A stretch of 64,000 bases of DNA from an uncultured Sutterella sp. (GCA_949282745.1 CASDQM010000031.1:1-64000); one strand, 5' to 3'. Shown: positions 51,458 through 59,916, counted from the first letter of the stretch. Made by a program: numbers and translations. Notes: generated from the sequence alone by a model not told the origin.

Positions 51458-51790
51458 AACTACCTCTGAGAACAAAAAAAAATCGGCAAACGGCAGAGCC
51501 GTCCGCAATCTTATTTGAATTCAGAGGGGCGTGCAGGTAGCAAAAAACGCGCCGACCATCGGTGCAGCGCGCATTCACTGCAAACCCCGAAAATCCCGAG
51601 GGTGCCCTTTGGAATCCGCCGCAGATCTCAAGCTCTTCGTGGAGCGAAATCGATGCGTCGGGAGGACGCGGGATTGGTTTGCGAACGCAGTATAAGCATT
51701 TTCCCGAGAAGTGTGGGAAAAATCGGAAAAATTTTCTGAAATTTTTCTGAGAGACCCGCTGAAAATCCTGCAACGCCCTGTGCGGGAACG
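51458..51790. other. guaB upstream region, no gene
   Basis: A 333-nt AT-richer interval. On the minus strand a -10-like TATACT lies at 51689-51694, about 230 nt before the guaB ATG, implying a long leader. A TTTTTCTGAAATTTTTCTGA-type repeat (51725-51750) lies just upstream of it. I see no convincing small ORF. Confidence 0.4.
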
Positions 51791-51822
51791 AAAAAAGGGG
51801 CTCCGAACCGTCGGAGCCCCTT
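51791..51822 (-). terminator. Rho-independent terminator of the acyl-CoA synthetase gene
   Basis: AAGGGGCTCCGA (51795-51806) and TCGGAGCCCCTT (51811-51822) form a perfect 12-bp stem with a 4-nt loop, followed on the minus strand by a T run. Confidence 0.9.
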
Positions 51823-51840
51823 CGCGGAGGATCGACAGCC

Positions 51841-53682
51841 TTAGGCGTTGATCTCGGCGTACATCTGGTCGATGAGCGTCGAGAAGCGTTCGCAGATGGT
51901 GCGGCGCTTCAGCTTCATCGTGGACGTAAGCAGTTCGTTTTCGACCGTCCAGGGCGTGCGGAGAATCCCGACGGCGCGCGGAACACCGTACTGCGGGAAG
52001 GTCTTCGTCGCGGCGCGGATGCGGCGGATGACGGCGCGCTGCGCGTCGCGCGAAACGAGCGTCGCCGGATCTTCGGGATCGAGCTGCAGGCCCGCGCAGA
52101 GGTCGTGCCATTCGGCGTCGTTCACGACGACGAGGGCGGCAACGAAGGGACGCTTTTCCCCGATCACGAGCGCCTGCTCGAAGAGGCGGTCGCTCTGCAT
52201 GGCGAATTCCACGTCCACCGGCGCGATTTTTTCACCCGTCGAGGTGACGATGATTTCCTTGATGCGGCCCTTGATGCGCACGCGCCCGCCGTCGGAGAGG
52301 TCGGCCTGGTCGCCCGTGCGGAACCAGCCGTCTTCGGTGAAGGCGGCCTTCGTGTCTTCCGGACGGTTCCAGTAGCCCTGCATCACCTGCGGGCCCTTCA
52401 CCTGGAGTTCGTCGTTTTCGCCGAGACGCGCTTCGGTGCCCGGGGCCGGGAGCCCCACGGTGTCGGGGTGGTTCCCTTCCGGGGTCGACCACGAAAGAAT
52501 CGGGCTCGTTTCGGTGAGGCCGTAGACCTGCTGAATGTTGAGGCCCATGGCGCTGAAGAACTTCGCGACGGTGTAGTTGAGCGAAGCCCCGCCCGCAAAG
52601 GTGGCGCGAAGGCGTCCGCCGAACATCTTGCGGATCTTGCGGGCGACCTCGCGGTCGAGAATCGGATGCACTTCGTCGTCGAGGCACATGCGCGGCGTGC
52701 TTTCGACGGGGAGGTCGTTCTTCTTCGCAAAGCGGCGCCAGCCCACTTCGAGCATCCAGTCGGTGAGGTAGCGGTCGCGGTCGGACCCGCGGGCCAGTTC
52801 CGTCTGAATCTTCTGATAGATGCGCTCGTAGACGCGCGGCACCGAGCAGAGAAGCGTCGGGCGGACTTCGATGAGGTCGTGCTCGAGGTTTGCGACCGAG
52901 CGCGCAAAGGCGAGAGACGCCCCGTGCGCCATGGCCGTGTAGTGCGCGACCGTGCGCTCGAAGGTGTGCGAGAAGGGAAGGTAGGAGAGGTAGACGTCCT
53001 CTTCGCAGACGTCGCACACGCGCGAGATCTGCTGCACGTTCGAGACGATGTTGCCGTGCGAGAGCATGACGCCCTTGGGTCGGCCGGTCGTCCCCGAGGT
53101 GTAGATGAGGCCCGCGAGGTCGTCCCAGCCCGGGAAGGCGGGGAGTTCTTCGTCGGTCACGGCTTCGCCGCGGGCGAGCCACACGCGGGCGGCGTCGACG
53201 CGCGGAAGCGTCCCGTCGAATTCGGGCGACTCGGTTTCGTTGAGGAGCACCACCTGCTTGAGATCCGGCAGAGACGTCCCGGCGGCCGCGATCGCGTTCC
53301 AGCGGGCGCGGGCCGTGGTGACGAGAAAGCGCGCGTTCGAATCCTTCAGGATGTAGGCGCAGGCGCCCGGCGTGTCGATGGCGTGCAGGGGCACAGGAAC
53401 GAGACCGTTCGAGAGCGCGGCCGAGTCGAAGGTGACGGCGTCGAGCGAATTGGTGAGGAGCATCGCGACGCGCTCGCCCTTTTCAAGGCCCATCGCCTGG
53501 AAGGCGCGGCGCCAGGCCTGCACGCGGGCGTGGTACTGACTCCAGGTGGTCGAAACCCAGACGTTCTCGCCGTAGTCGAACTGACGGAAGGCTTCCCGAT
53601 CGGGCCACGTCAGGCGGGCGTGCTCGAGCATTTCGGGAATCGAGCGGAAGTCGTACACGAAGGAGTGGTCGGAAGAGGTCAC
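51841..53682 (-). CDS. Long-chain acyl-CoA synthetase (AMP-forming), copy A
   Basis: A 613-residue ANL-superfamily enzyme that activates fatty acids with ATP and CoA. The AMP-binding core motif YTSGTTGRPKGVMLSH is near residue 194, the LPFSHTFERT segment follows, and YGLTETSP and GWFRTGDQADL are visible near 390 and 450. The A10-type lysine region is present near the C-terminus. The start is GTG 53682 with a GGGGG site. It is paralogous to the gene starting at 55645, about 115 nt away; the two form a tandem pair. Confidence 0.9.
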   Translation of the reverse strand: MTSSDHSFVYDFRSIPEMLEHARLTWPDREAFRQFDYGENVWVSTTWSQYHARVQAWRRAFQAMGLEKGERVAMLLTNSLDAVTFDSAALSNGLVPVPLHAIDTPGACAYILKDSNARFLVTTARARWNAIAAAGTSLPDLKQVVLLNETESPEFDGTLPRVDAARVWLARGEAVTDEELPAFPGWDDLAGLIYTSGTTGRPKGVMLSHGNIVSNVQQISRVCDVCEEDVYLSYLPFSHTFERTVAHYTAMAHGASLAFARSVANLEHDLIEVRPTLLCSVPRVYERIYQKIQTELARGSDRDRYLTDWMLEVGWRRFAKKNDLPVESTPRMCLDDEVHPILDREVARKIRKMFGGRLRATFAGGASLNYTVAKFFSAMGLNIQQVYGLTETSPILSWSTPEGNHPDTVGLPAPGTEARLGENDELQVKGPQVMQGYWNRPEDTKAAFTEDGWFRTGDQADLSDGGRVRIKGRIKEIIVTSTGEKIAPVDVEFAMQSDRLFEQALVIGEKRPFVAALVVVNDAEWHDLCAGLQLDPEDPATLVSRDAQRAVIRRIRAATKTFPQYGVPRAVGILRTPWTVENELLTSTMKLKRRTICERFSTLIDQMYAEINA

Positions 53683-53797
53683 GAGAGATCCCCCGGAAAA
53701 ATGGTGTTTAACGTTGATCGTATCTTACTGAGTTTGGGCGCCAAAAAAGGGGGGGCGAAAAGGCGATTTGCCGCGCACCCCGAGTTTTGACGGACCG

Positions 53798-55645
53798 TCA
53801 GGCGCTCTTTCTTTCGAGCGCCTCGTACATCTCTTCGATTTCCTTGGCGTAGGTCGCCATGACGACGCGGCGCTTGAGCTTGAGCGTGGGCGTGAGGAAG
53901 CCCGATTCGATCGACCAGTCGTCGGTCAAAAGCGTCACCTGGCGCGGAACGCCGTAGTTCGGGAAGCCGCGCGTCGCGTGCTTGATGCGGCGGATGGCGG
54001 CGGCCTTGGCTTCCTTCGACTTGAGCGAGGCGGGATCCTTCGGATCGAGCCCGAGCTCTTCGCAGAACTTCGTCCAGACTTCCGGATTCACGACGGCGAT
54101 CGCGGAGATGAAGGGACGGTCGTCGCCCAGAACCATGGCCTGCGCGAAGAGGGGATCCTCCTGAATGGCGGCCTCGAGGTCGGCGGGCGGAACCTTTTCA
54201 CCCGTGGAGGTGACGATGATTTCCTTGATGCGGCCCGTGATGCGGATGTAGCCGTCGTCGTAGATTTCGCAGACGTCGCCCGTGCGAAGCCACCCGTCGG
54301 GCGTGAAGATTTCCTTCGTCGCGTCGGGACGGTTCCAGTAGCCTTTCATGACGGAGGGGCCGCGCACCTGGAGTTCGCCCTCTTCGGAGAGGCGCACTTC
54401 GAGGTTCGAGACGGCAGGTCCCACCGTGCTCGGGTGGTTCCAGTCCTGGCGGTTCACGGCGATGATCGGACTCGTTTCGGTCATGCCGTAGCCCTGCATG
54501 ACGGGGATGCCGAGGGCGCAGAAGATCTTCGAGACGGCCGGACTCAGCGCGGCGCCGCCCGAAATGTAGAGGTGCGGACGACCGCCGAAGACGTCGCGAA
54601 GGGTCTGCCCCACCTTGCGGTCGAGGAAGCTCGCGACGAGCGGGTCAAAAAGCGAGGAGAGGGGACGCTCGCACGGAATGCCGTTTTTCGAGCAGAAGCG
54701 GCGCCAGCCGACGTTGACGGCCCAGTTGAAGAGGAAGCGCACAAATCCCGACTTCTTCGCGAGGCCGTCGCGAAGCTTCGCGTAGACCATTTCGTAGACG
54801 CGCGGCACGGAGAGGAGCACCGTCGGACGGATGATCTTGAAGTCTTCCGTCAGATGCGCGATCGAGCGGTTGAAGGCGAGGGGGTAGCCCAAGCCGAGCG
54901 CCAGGTAGTAGGAGGCCGTGCGCTCGAAGGTGTGCGAGAGGGGCAGGAACGAAAGGAACTGCTCCTCGTCGTGGGGCAAAATGTTGGCGAGCGTGCCGCG
55001 CAGGTTCGAGAGAACGTTGCGGTGCGTGAGCATCACGCCCTTGGGGTTGCCGGTCGTGCCCGACGTGTAGACGAGGGCGGCGAGGTCGTCCCCCTTGGGG
55101 CCCATCGGTAGATCCTTCACGTCGCGGCCGACCGCGAGGAAGGTCGAAAGCTTCATCACGGGGATCGGGGCCGAGGGATCGTCCTCGATGTCGTCGTCCG
55201 TGATGACGACAAGCCGCAGGTCGGGCGTTTCGCAGGCTTCGCGGATGAGCTTCCACTTGAGGAGCTTGTTCGTCACGAGCACCTTCGCGCCCGAGTCGCG
55301 CAGGATGAAGCCCGAGGACTTCGGGGTGTCGATCGCGTGCAGCGGCACGGGAACGAGCGCGTTGGCGAGCACCGACTGGTCGAAGCACACGGCTTCGTAG
55401 CAGTTGGGCAGGAGCATCGCGCAGCGGTCGCCGCGTTCAAGGAAGGGGAAGGCGGCGAAGGACTTTCGCCAGGCGAGGACGTCCTCGAAGGTTTCCTTGA
55501 AGGTCTTTTCGAGCCAGCGCTTCGCCTGTTGGTCGTAAAACTTGTAGGCGACGGCGTCGGGACGCTTGTCGAGGTGGTGCGTCAGGAGTTCCGGGAGCGT
55601 GGAAAGGACGTCGAGGTCCAGAATTCGTTGCTTGGCTGTGTACAT
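53798..55645 (-). CDS. Long-chain acyl-CoA synthetase (AMP-forming), copy B
   Basis: A 615-residue ANL-superfamily enzyme closely related to copy A. The AMP-binding motif YTSGTTGNPKGVMLTH, LPLSHTFERT, GYGMTETSPI and GWLRTGDVCEI are present in order. ATG 55645 is preferred; ATG 55687 is possible, but it would leave only a very short leader behind the -10-like box at 55708-55713. Two tandem paralogues suggest different chain-length or substrate preferences; this is inference. Confidence 0.9.
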   Translation of the reverse strand: MYTAKQRILDLDVLSTLPELLTHHLDKRPDAVAYKFYDQQAKRWLEKTFKETFEDVLAWRKSFAAFPFLERGDRCAMLLPNCYEAVCFDQSVLANALVPVPLHAIDTPKSSGFILRDSGAKVLVTNKLLKWKLIREACETPDLRLVVITDDDIEDDPSAPIPVMKLSTFLAVGRDVKDLPMGPKGDDLAALVYTSGTTGNPKGVMLTHRNVLSNLRGTLANILPHDEEQFLSFLPLSHTFERTASYYLALGLGYPLAFNRSIAHLTEDFKIIRPTVLLSVPRVYEMVYAKLRDGLAKKSGFVRFLFNWAVNVGWRRFCSKNGIPCERPLSSLFDPLVASFLDRKVGQTLRDVFGGRPHLYISGGAALSPAVSKIFCALGIPVMQGYGMTETSPIIAVNRQDWNHPSTVGPAVSNLEVRLSEEGELQVRGPSVMKGYWNRPDATKEIFTPDGWLRTGDVCEIYDDGYIRITGRIKEIIVTSTGEKVPPADLEAAIQEDPLFAQAMVLGDDRPFISAIAVVNPEVWTKFCEELGLDPKDPASLKSKEAKAAAIRRIKHATRGFPNYGVPRQVTLLTDDWSIESGFLTPTLKLKRRVVMATYAKEIEEMYEALERKSA

Positions 55646-55707
55646 CGTGACCGTAGTGATTCTGTCGGGGGCGCCTTGGAAAGTCATGGCGCACACGTGG
55701 ATTAGAA

Positions 55708-55713
55708 ATTGTA
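55708..55713 (-). promoter_or_regulatory. Candidate -10 box for acyl-CoA synthetase copy B
   Basis: TACAAT on the minus strand; start would be near 55701. No good -35 match is visible at 17 nt. Confidence 0.35.
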
Positions 55714-55893
55714 CCGCCTTCCTCCGTCCCGTCCCGTCGGTCGAACGGATGATGCGGACGGAAAAATACGGGAAAGGTTGTACGAAAGAACACGTAAAAT
55801 TTTAAGAATTCGCTATCGGGTTAATACCTAGATAAAAGAAGGGAAGGAAGGGGGTGTTTCGGCGAAAAGTCTAGGGCGGAGGGGGAGACAGCG

Positions 55894-55922
55894 ATTTGCG
55901 AAATTGCGTCGGCTCGTGTAGC
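55894..55922 (+). promoter_or_regulatory. Possible promoter of the candidate small RNA
   Basis: TTGCGA (55894-55899), 17-nt spacer, TAGCCT (55917-55922). The spacing is ideal but the -10 is a poor match. Confidence 0.35.
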
Positions 55923-55928
55923 CTTGAT

Positions 55929-56060
55929 CCTGCAGCCGGTTGACGAACCCGTGAAGCTCCTCATGCACGGGTCAAGTGAAGTGGTTGGTCCTACGTTCAT
56001 GATGAGGCTGCAACCTTTCGACCGACGACGAATGACAGGATTCGCCGTCGGTCTTTCTCT
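55929..56060 (+). ncRNA. Candidate structured small RNA with terminator
   Basis: A roughly 130-nt transcript is suggested by structure only. GCAGCC (55930-55935) can pair with GGCTGC (56004-56009), enclosing an ACCCGTG/CACGGGT hairpin (7 bp). The 3' end is a strong terminator: CCGACGACGAAT (56020-56031) pairs with ATTCGCCGTCGG (56038-56049) with one mismatch, followed by TCTTTCTCTTT. No reading frame with a ribosome binding site is seen. I could not match it to a known riboswitch or RNA family. It lies about 740 nt before nrdD. Confidence 0.5.
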
Positions 56061-56657
56061 TTGCGGGGGTGCTAAAGCCTCCGTTCGCCCTTCCTTCTCT
56101 CGGCGAAGCAATCGGACGCGCAGGCCGCGCTCTCCGCCGTCGTCACCCTCATCGCACCCCCGACGAACGTTCCCGCTCCTCCCCGCGAAGGAGAGCGCTT
56201 GGCAACGCCGCCTCCCAACATATCCGGCCTCATTTCCCGCTCCGTCGTCACGCTCCGGCGCATCCATCCGGGGTCTCACGCGTGCGAATTTTCGATTCGC
56301 GGGACCGCCGCGGGGGTGTTCGCACCCGTTCGGGCGGTCGGAGGCGGGTGCGAACGTTTGCGCCAAGTCAAAGAGAAGCGAAATATTACTAGGGGAAAAC
56401 GTTCAGAAAGAGGGAGGGCCGCCAAGGGGAGAAAGCGCGGGGAAAGGATGAAAAACATACGCAATACTGCGTAAATATGGGAAAGTCTTGCGGATCGGGA
56501 AAGAGGCCGGGCGGGGGCGTCGTACGTTCTCGGGGCGCGGCGTCGGGCCGAGGGAAGGGAGGTTTCGGAGGGCGGAAAAAGAGGGGAGCGGTCCCCTCGG
56601 AAGGAGGTCGCCGCAGGGTTCGGAAAAACGAGCGGGCGGGCTTTCACTGGCTTTGCC
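56061..56657. other. Long gene-free region upstream of nrdD
   Basis: About 600 nt with low coding signal on both strands; open frames present are Arg/Gly/Pro-rich and not protein-like. An inverted repeat TACGCA-N4-TGCGTA lies at 56458-56473. No tRNA or mobile element is seen. Confidence 0.45.
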
Positions 56658-56673
56658 GCGGGAGAAAGTTTGC

Positions 56674-56679
56674 TATAGT
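56674..56679 (+). promoter_or_regulatory. Candidate -10 box for nrdD
   Basis: TATAGT, about 126 nt before the nrdD ATG, within GCTATAGTG, which itself looks like half of a NrdR-type box. The -35 region is poor. Confidence 0.4.
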
Positions 56680-56724
56680 GAACCTTCGCGAAACATCCAT
56701 AAGTGGTGGTTATTTTTCGTGCAA

Positions 56725-56740
56725 ACACAAGATATTGTGT
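56725..56740 (+). promoter_or_regulatory. NrdR box upstream of nrdD
   Basis: ACACAAGATATTGTGT is a 16-bp near-perfect palindrome that matches the NrdR-box pattern (ACAC-AATATATT-GTGT type). NrdR represses ribonucleotide reductase genes. A weaker half-site-like GCTATAGTG lies about 57 bp upstream (centre to centre). Confidence 0.7.
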
Positions 56741-56804
56741 TGTAAGGGCATCATATCAAGCGTTTGCCCATCGTGTCGATCAAGGTTTAGTGTTTGGGAA
56801 GGTT

Positions 56805-58814
56805 ATGGAACTGCCAAAGCGTATTCAAAAGCGGGACGGAAGCGTCGTCGACTTCCGTTCTCAGAAAATCATCGATGCCGTCACGCGCGCCGGGAAGGCC
56901 ACGGGGGAATTTGAGGCGCCCCGAGCCGAGGAAATCGTGCGCGAGCACGTTCTGCCTTCCCTCGAGGTCGACGACAAGGGCGTCTGCCACATCGAGGCCG
57001 TGCAGGACGCCGTCGAACACGCCCTCTTCAAGGTCGGGTACTTCACGACGCTTCGTGCCTACATCGTCTACCGCGAATCGCGCGCCAAGGTGCGCGACGC
57101 CAAGAAGAGCTGGGTGAATGTCGAGAGCTCCATCAACGAATACCTCGATCAGCTCGACTGGCGCGTCAACGCCAACGCCAACCAGGGCTATTCCCTGGGC
57201 GGCCTCATTCTGAACGTCTCGGGGAAGGTGGTCGCCAACTACTGGCTCAATCACGTCTATCCTCCGGAAGTGGGCCGCGCCCACCGCGACGGCGACGTGC
57301 ACATTCACGACCTCGACATGCTCTCGGGCTACTGCGCGGGCTGGTCGCTTCGCACGCTTCTCACGGAAGGTCTGAACGGCGTCGCCGGCAAGGTCGAGGC
57401 AAATCCCCCGAAGCACCTTTCCTCCGCCACGGGCCAGATCGTCAACTTCCTCGGTACGATGCAGAACGAATGGGCGGGGGCGCAGGCCTTCTCGTCCTTC
57501 GACACCTATCTCGCGCCCTTCATCCGCAAGGACAACCTTCCCTACGAGGAAGTTCTGCAGTCCATGCAGGAACTCATCTACAACCTGAACGTTCCCTCCC
57601 GCTGGGGGACGCAGACGCCCTTTACGAACCTTACCTTCGACTGGACCTGCCCGGAAGACCTCCGTCCTCAGCACCCGGTGATCGGCGGCGAGGAAATGCC
57701 CTTTACGTACGGCGATCTCCAGAAGGAAATGGACATGATCAACCGCGCGTACATCGAGGTGATGATGAAGGGCGACGCCAAGGGACGCGTCTTCACCTTC
57801 CCGATTCCGACGTACAACATTACGCCCGACTTCGATTGGGAGAGCGAAAACGCGGAACGCCTCTTCGACATGACGGCGCGCTACGGGCTCCCGTACTTCC
57901 AGAATTTCATCAATTCGGAACTGAAGCCCAACATGATCCGCTCGATGTGCTGCCGCCTGCAGCTCGACCTGCGCGAACTCCTGAAGCGCGGCAACGGCCT
58001 TTTCGGCTCGGCCGAACAGACGGGCTCGCTCGGCGTCGTGACGGTGAACTGCGCGCGTCTCGGCTACCTCTACAAGGGCGACAAGGAAGCGCTCTACAAG
58101 CGTCTTGACTACCTTCTCGATCTTGCCAAGACGAGTCTCGAGATCAAGCGCAAGGTCATTCAGCGCCACATCGACCAGGGGCTCTTCCCCTACACCAAGC
58201 GCTACCTCGGAACGCTGCGCAATCACTTCTCGACGATCGGCGTCAACGGCCTCAACGAGATGATCCGCAACTTCACGAACGACACGGACGACATCACGAC
58301 GTCCTGGGGTCACGCCTTCGCGCTCGAATTCCTCGACCATGTGCGCGCGCGTCTCGTTTCCTTCCAGGAGGAAACGGACCACATGTACAACCTCGAGGCG
58401 ACGCCCGCGGAAGGCACGACCTACCGCTTCGCCCGCGAAGACCGCAAGCGCTTCCCCGACATTCTGCAGGCCGGGACCGCGTCGAACCCTTACTACACGA
58501 ACTCTTCGCAGCTCCCCGTGAACTTCACGGACGACCCCTTCGAAGCGCTCGAAATGCAGGACGATCTGCAGCGCAAGTACACGGGCGGGACGGTGCTTCA
58601 CCTCTACATGAACGAAGCCGTCAGTTCGTCGGCGGCCTGCCGCGACCTCGTGCGCCGCACGCTCACGAACTTCCGTCTGCCGTACATCACCGTAACGCCC
58701 ACGTTCTCGATCTGCCCGAAACACGGCTATCTCTCGGGACGTCACGATTTCTGCCCGAAGTGCGACGCGGAACTCCTCGCGAAAAAACGCCGCGCCGCGG
58801 CCAACGCTTCCTGA
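56805..58814 (+). CDS. nrdD: Class III anaerobic ribonucleotide reductase, catalytic subunit lacking its glycyl-radical end
   Basis: A 669-residue NrdD. It has an N-terminal ATP-cone (about residues 3-95), then the catalytic barrel with the MIRSMCCRLQLDLRE segment and GSLGVVTVNCARLGYLYKG, and it ends with a cysteine pair region (SICPKHGYLSGRHDFCPKCD), the place where zinc-binding residues precede the glycyl-radical motif. The usual C-terminal radical segment (of the kind RVxGY) is absent: the frame stops 17 residues after CPKCD. A separate small ORF at 58882 carries such a segment. ATG 56805 follows GGGAAGG; upstream codons are not conserved. Confidence 0.93.
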   Translation: MELPKRIQKRDGSVVDFRSQKIIDAVTRAGKATGEFEAPRAEEIVREHVLPSLEVDDKGVCHIEAVQDAVEHALFKVGYFTTLRAYIVYRESRAKVRDAKKSWVNVESSINEYLDQLDWRVNANANQGYSLGGLILNVSGKVVANYWLNHVYPPEVGRAHRDGDVHIHDLDMLSGYCAGWSLRTLLTEGLNGVAGKVEANPPKHLSSATGQIVNFLGTMQNEWAGAQAFSSFDTYLAPFIRKDNLPYEEVLQSMQELIYNLNVPSRWGTQTPFTNLTFDWTCPEDLRPQHPVIGGEEMPFTYGDLQKEMDMINRAYIEVMMKGDAKGRVFTFPIPTYNITPDFDWESENAERLFDMTARYGLPYFQNFINSELKPNMIRSMCCRLQLDLRELLKRGNGLFGSAEQTGSLGVVTVNCARLGYLYKGDKEALYKRLDYLLDLAKTSLEIKRKVIQRHIDQGLFPYTKRYLGTLRNHFSTIGVNGLNEMIRNFTNDTDDITTSWGHAFALEFLDHVRARLVSFQEETDHMYNLEATPAEGTTYRFAREDRKRFPDILQAGTASNPYYTNSSQLPVNFTDDPFEALEMQDDLQRKYTGGTVLHLYMNEAVSSSAACRDLVRRTLTNFRLPYITVTPTFSICPKHGYLSGRHDFCPKCDAELLAKKRRAAANAS

Positions 58815-58881
58815 AGAGTCTGATAGACTGTTGGAAAGCTAAGGTATTTACTAATAGTTTTGATTTATCGGAGGGATTGAT

Positions 58882-59070
58882 ATGACCCAAGCCAAATGCG
58901 ATGAAGTCGTCCTGAAGGACGAAGAACGCCAGCCCTGCGAAGTCTGGACCCGCGTGATGGGCTACCACCGTCCGGTGCAGAGCTTCAACACCGGCAAGAA
59001 GGGTGAGTTCAACGAACGCGTCTGCTTCACGGAACAGAGCGCCAAGCACCACAAGTTCGAACGCAAGTAA
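58882..59070 (+). CDS. Stand-alone glycyl-radical domain of class III ribonucleotide reductase
   Basis: A 62-residue ORF beginning MTQAKCDEVVLKDEERQP. Its core reads CEVWTRVMGYHRPVQSFN, then GKKGEFNERVCF: the RVxGY motif, following Pro-rich and Asn-Gly-Lys-Lys pattern and the ERxxF close match the C-terminal glycyl-radical segment of NrdD proteins, with the glycine expected in VMGY. It has its own excellent ribosome binding site (GGAGGG at 58870-58875), begins 67 nt after the nrdD stop and lies in a different frame, so it is a separate cistron, not a readthrough. It probably assembles with NrdD to form the active enzyme. Confidence 0.85.
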   Translation: MTQAKCDEVVLKDEERQPCEVWTRVMGYHRPVQSFNTGKKGEFNERVCFTEQSAKHHKFERK

Positions 59071-59089
59071 GCCGCCCGAGCGGCGAATC

Positions 59090-59135
59090 GGGGCGTTGAC
59101 CGCGGCATGCACCGCGGAGGACGCCCCTTCTTTTT
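59090..59135 (+). terminator. Terminator-like stem between the glycyl-radical ORF and nrdG
   Basis: GGGGCGT (59090-59096) pairs with ACGCCCC (59121-59127), enclosing CCGCGG/CCGCGG, followed by TTCTTTTT. It would reduce read-through into nrdG, giving excess reductase over activase. Confidence 0.8.
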
Positions 59136-59160
59136 ATCCTTAGCCTTTTCGAGAAAAAGC

Positions 59161-59901
59161 ATGCGCGAACACCAGCCCTCCGATCTGCGCGTCGCGGGGA
59201 TCACGCCCTTTACGACGATCGACTTTCCAGGAAAGCTCTCGGCCGTCGTCTTCATTCAGGGCTGTCCCTGGCGCTGTCCCTATTGCCACAATCCGTGGAT
59301 GCAGCCGCGCGAGTTCGATCCCTCGCTCGAGCACGGGTCCTGGGAGGAGGTGGCTTCGCTTCTTTCGCGCCGCAAGGGGCTTCTCGACGGCGTGATCTTC
59401 TCGGGAGGCGAACCCTGCGTCGATCCGGCCCTGCCCGCGGCGATCCGCGCCGTCAAGGACATGGGCTACGCCGTGGGCCTGCACACGGGCGGGGCGTATC
59501 CGCGCGTTCTCGAAGAAATCCTTCCGATGCTCGACTGGGTCGGGATGGACGTGAAGGCGGATCCGCGGGACGCAGAGCATTTCGACCGCACGGCGGGCGC
59601 CAAAGGGGCGGCGGAGCATTTTCTGCTCTCGCATCGACTCCTCAAAGAGAGCGGCGTCGCGCACGAACTGCGCACGACGGCGCACCCCGACTGGCTTCCC
59701 GACGAGCGTCTGTTGTCGCTTGCCGACTGGCTCAAGAGCGAGACGGTCGACACCTTTGCGCTGCAAATCTACCGCCGTCCGCCCGGAGGACTCCTGACGG
59801 GGCTCTTCCCCGCCGTCGGGATCGACTATCCCGCGCCCGAGACGACGGCCGCCCTGAAGGGCGCCGTCAAGCACTTCGTCGAACGGAGAAACGACCGCTG
59901 A
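59161..59901 (+). CDS. nrdG: Class III ribonucleotide reductase activating protein (radical SAM)
   Basis: A 246-residue radical SAM enzyme that installs the glycyl radical on the reductase. The cluster motif CPWRCPYCHNP is near residue 38 (three-cysteine CxxxCxxC), and GGEPCVDP near 95 and VGMDVKADPR near 130 are typical. It is the longer, NrdG2-like type of about 240 residues. ATG 59161 starts the conserved domain LRVAGITPFTTIDFPGK. It lies directly after the split reductase genes. Confidence 0.93.
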   Translation: MREHQPSDLRVAGITPFTTIDFPGKLSAVVFIQGCPWRCPYCHNPWMQPREFDPSLEHGSWEEVASLLSRRKGLLDGVIFSGGEPCVDPALPAAIRAVKDMGYAVGLHTGGAYPRVLEEILPMLDWVGMDVKADPRDAEHFDRTAGAKGAAEHFLLSHRLLKESGVAHELRTTAHPDWLPDERLLSLADWLKSETVDTFALQIYRRPPGGLLTGLFPAVGIDYPAPETTAALKGAVKHFVERRNDR

Positions 59902-59916
59902 AGCCTCAGCGGCTTC
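59895..59916. terminator. Hairpin carrying both stop codons of convergent genes
   Basis: CCGCTGA (59895-59901) and TCAGCGG (59906-59912) are perfect 7-bp arms, so the stop codons of nrdG (plus) and of the SEL1 protein (minus) are in opposite arms of one hairpin. An overlapping GAAGCC/GGCTTC pair (59900-59916) is an alternative. It has no T run. Confidence 0.45.

Noticed and set aside
56061..56800. FNR/Anr-type box (TTGAT-N4-ATCAA) upstream of nrdD
   Set aside because: No adequate match was found, despite the expected anaerobic control.
58815..58881. NrdD and the small radical-domain ORF as one gene by readthrough or selenocysteine
   Set aside because: The two frames differ, so simple stop-codon readthrough would not join them, and the small ORF has its own ribosome binding site. 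A programmed frameshift is not suggested by any slippery sequence I can see.
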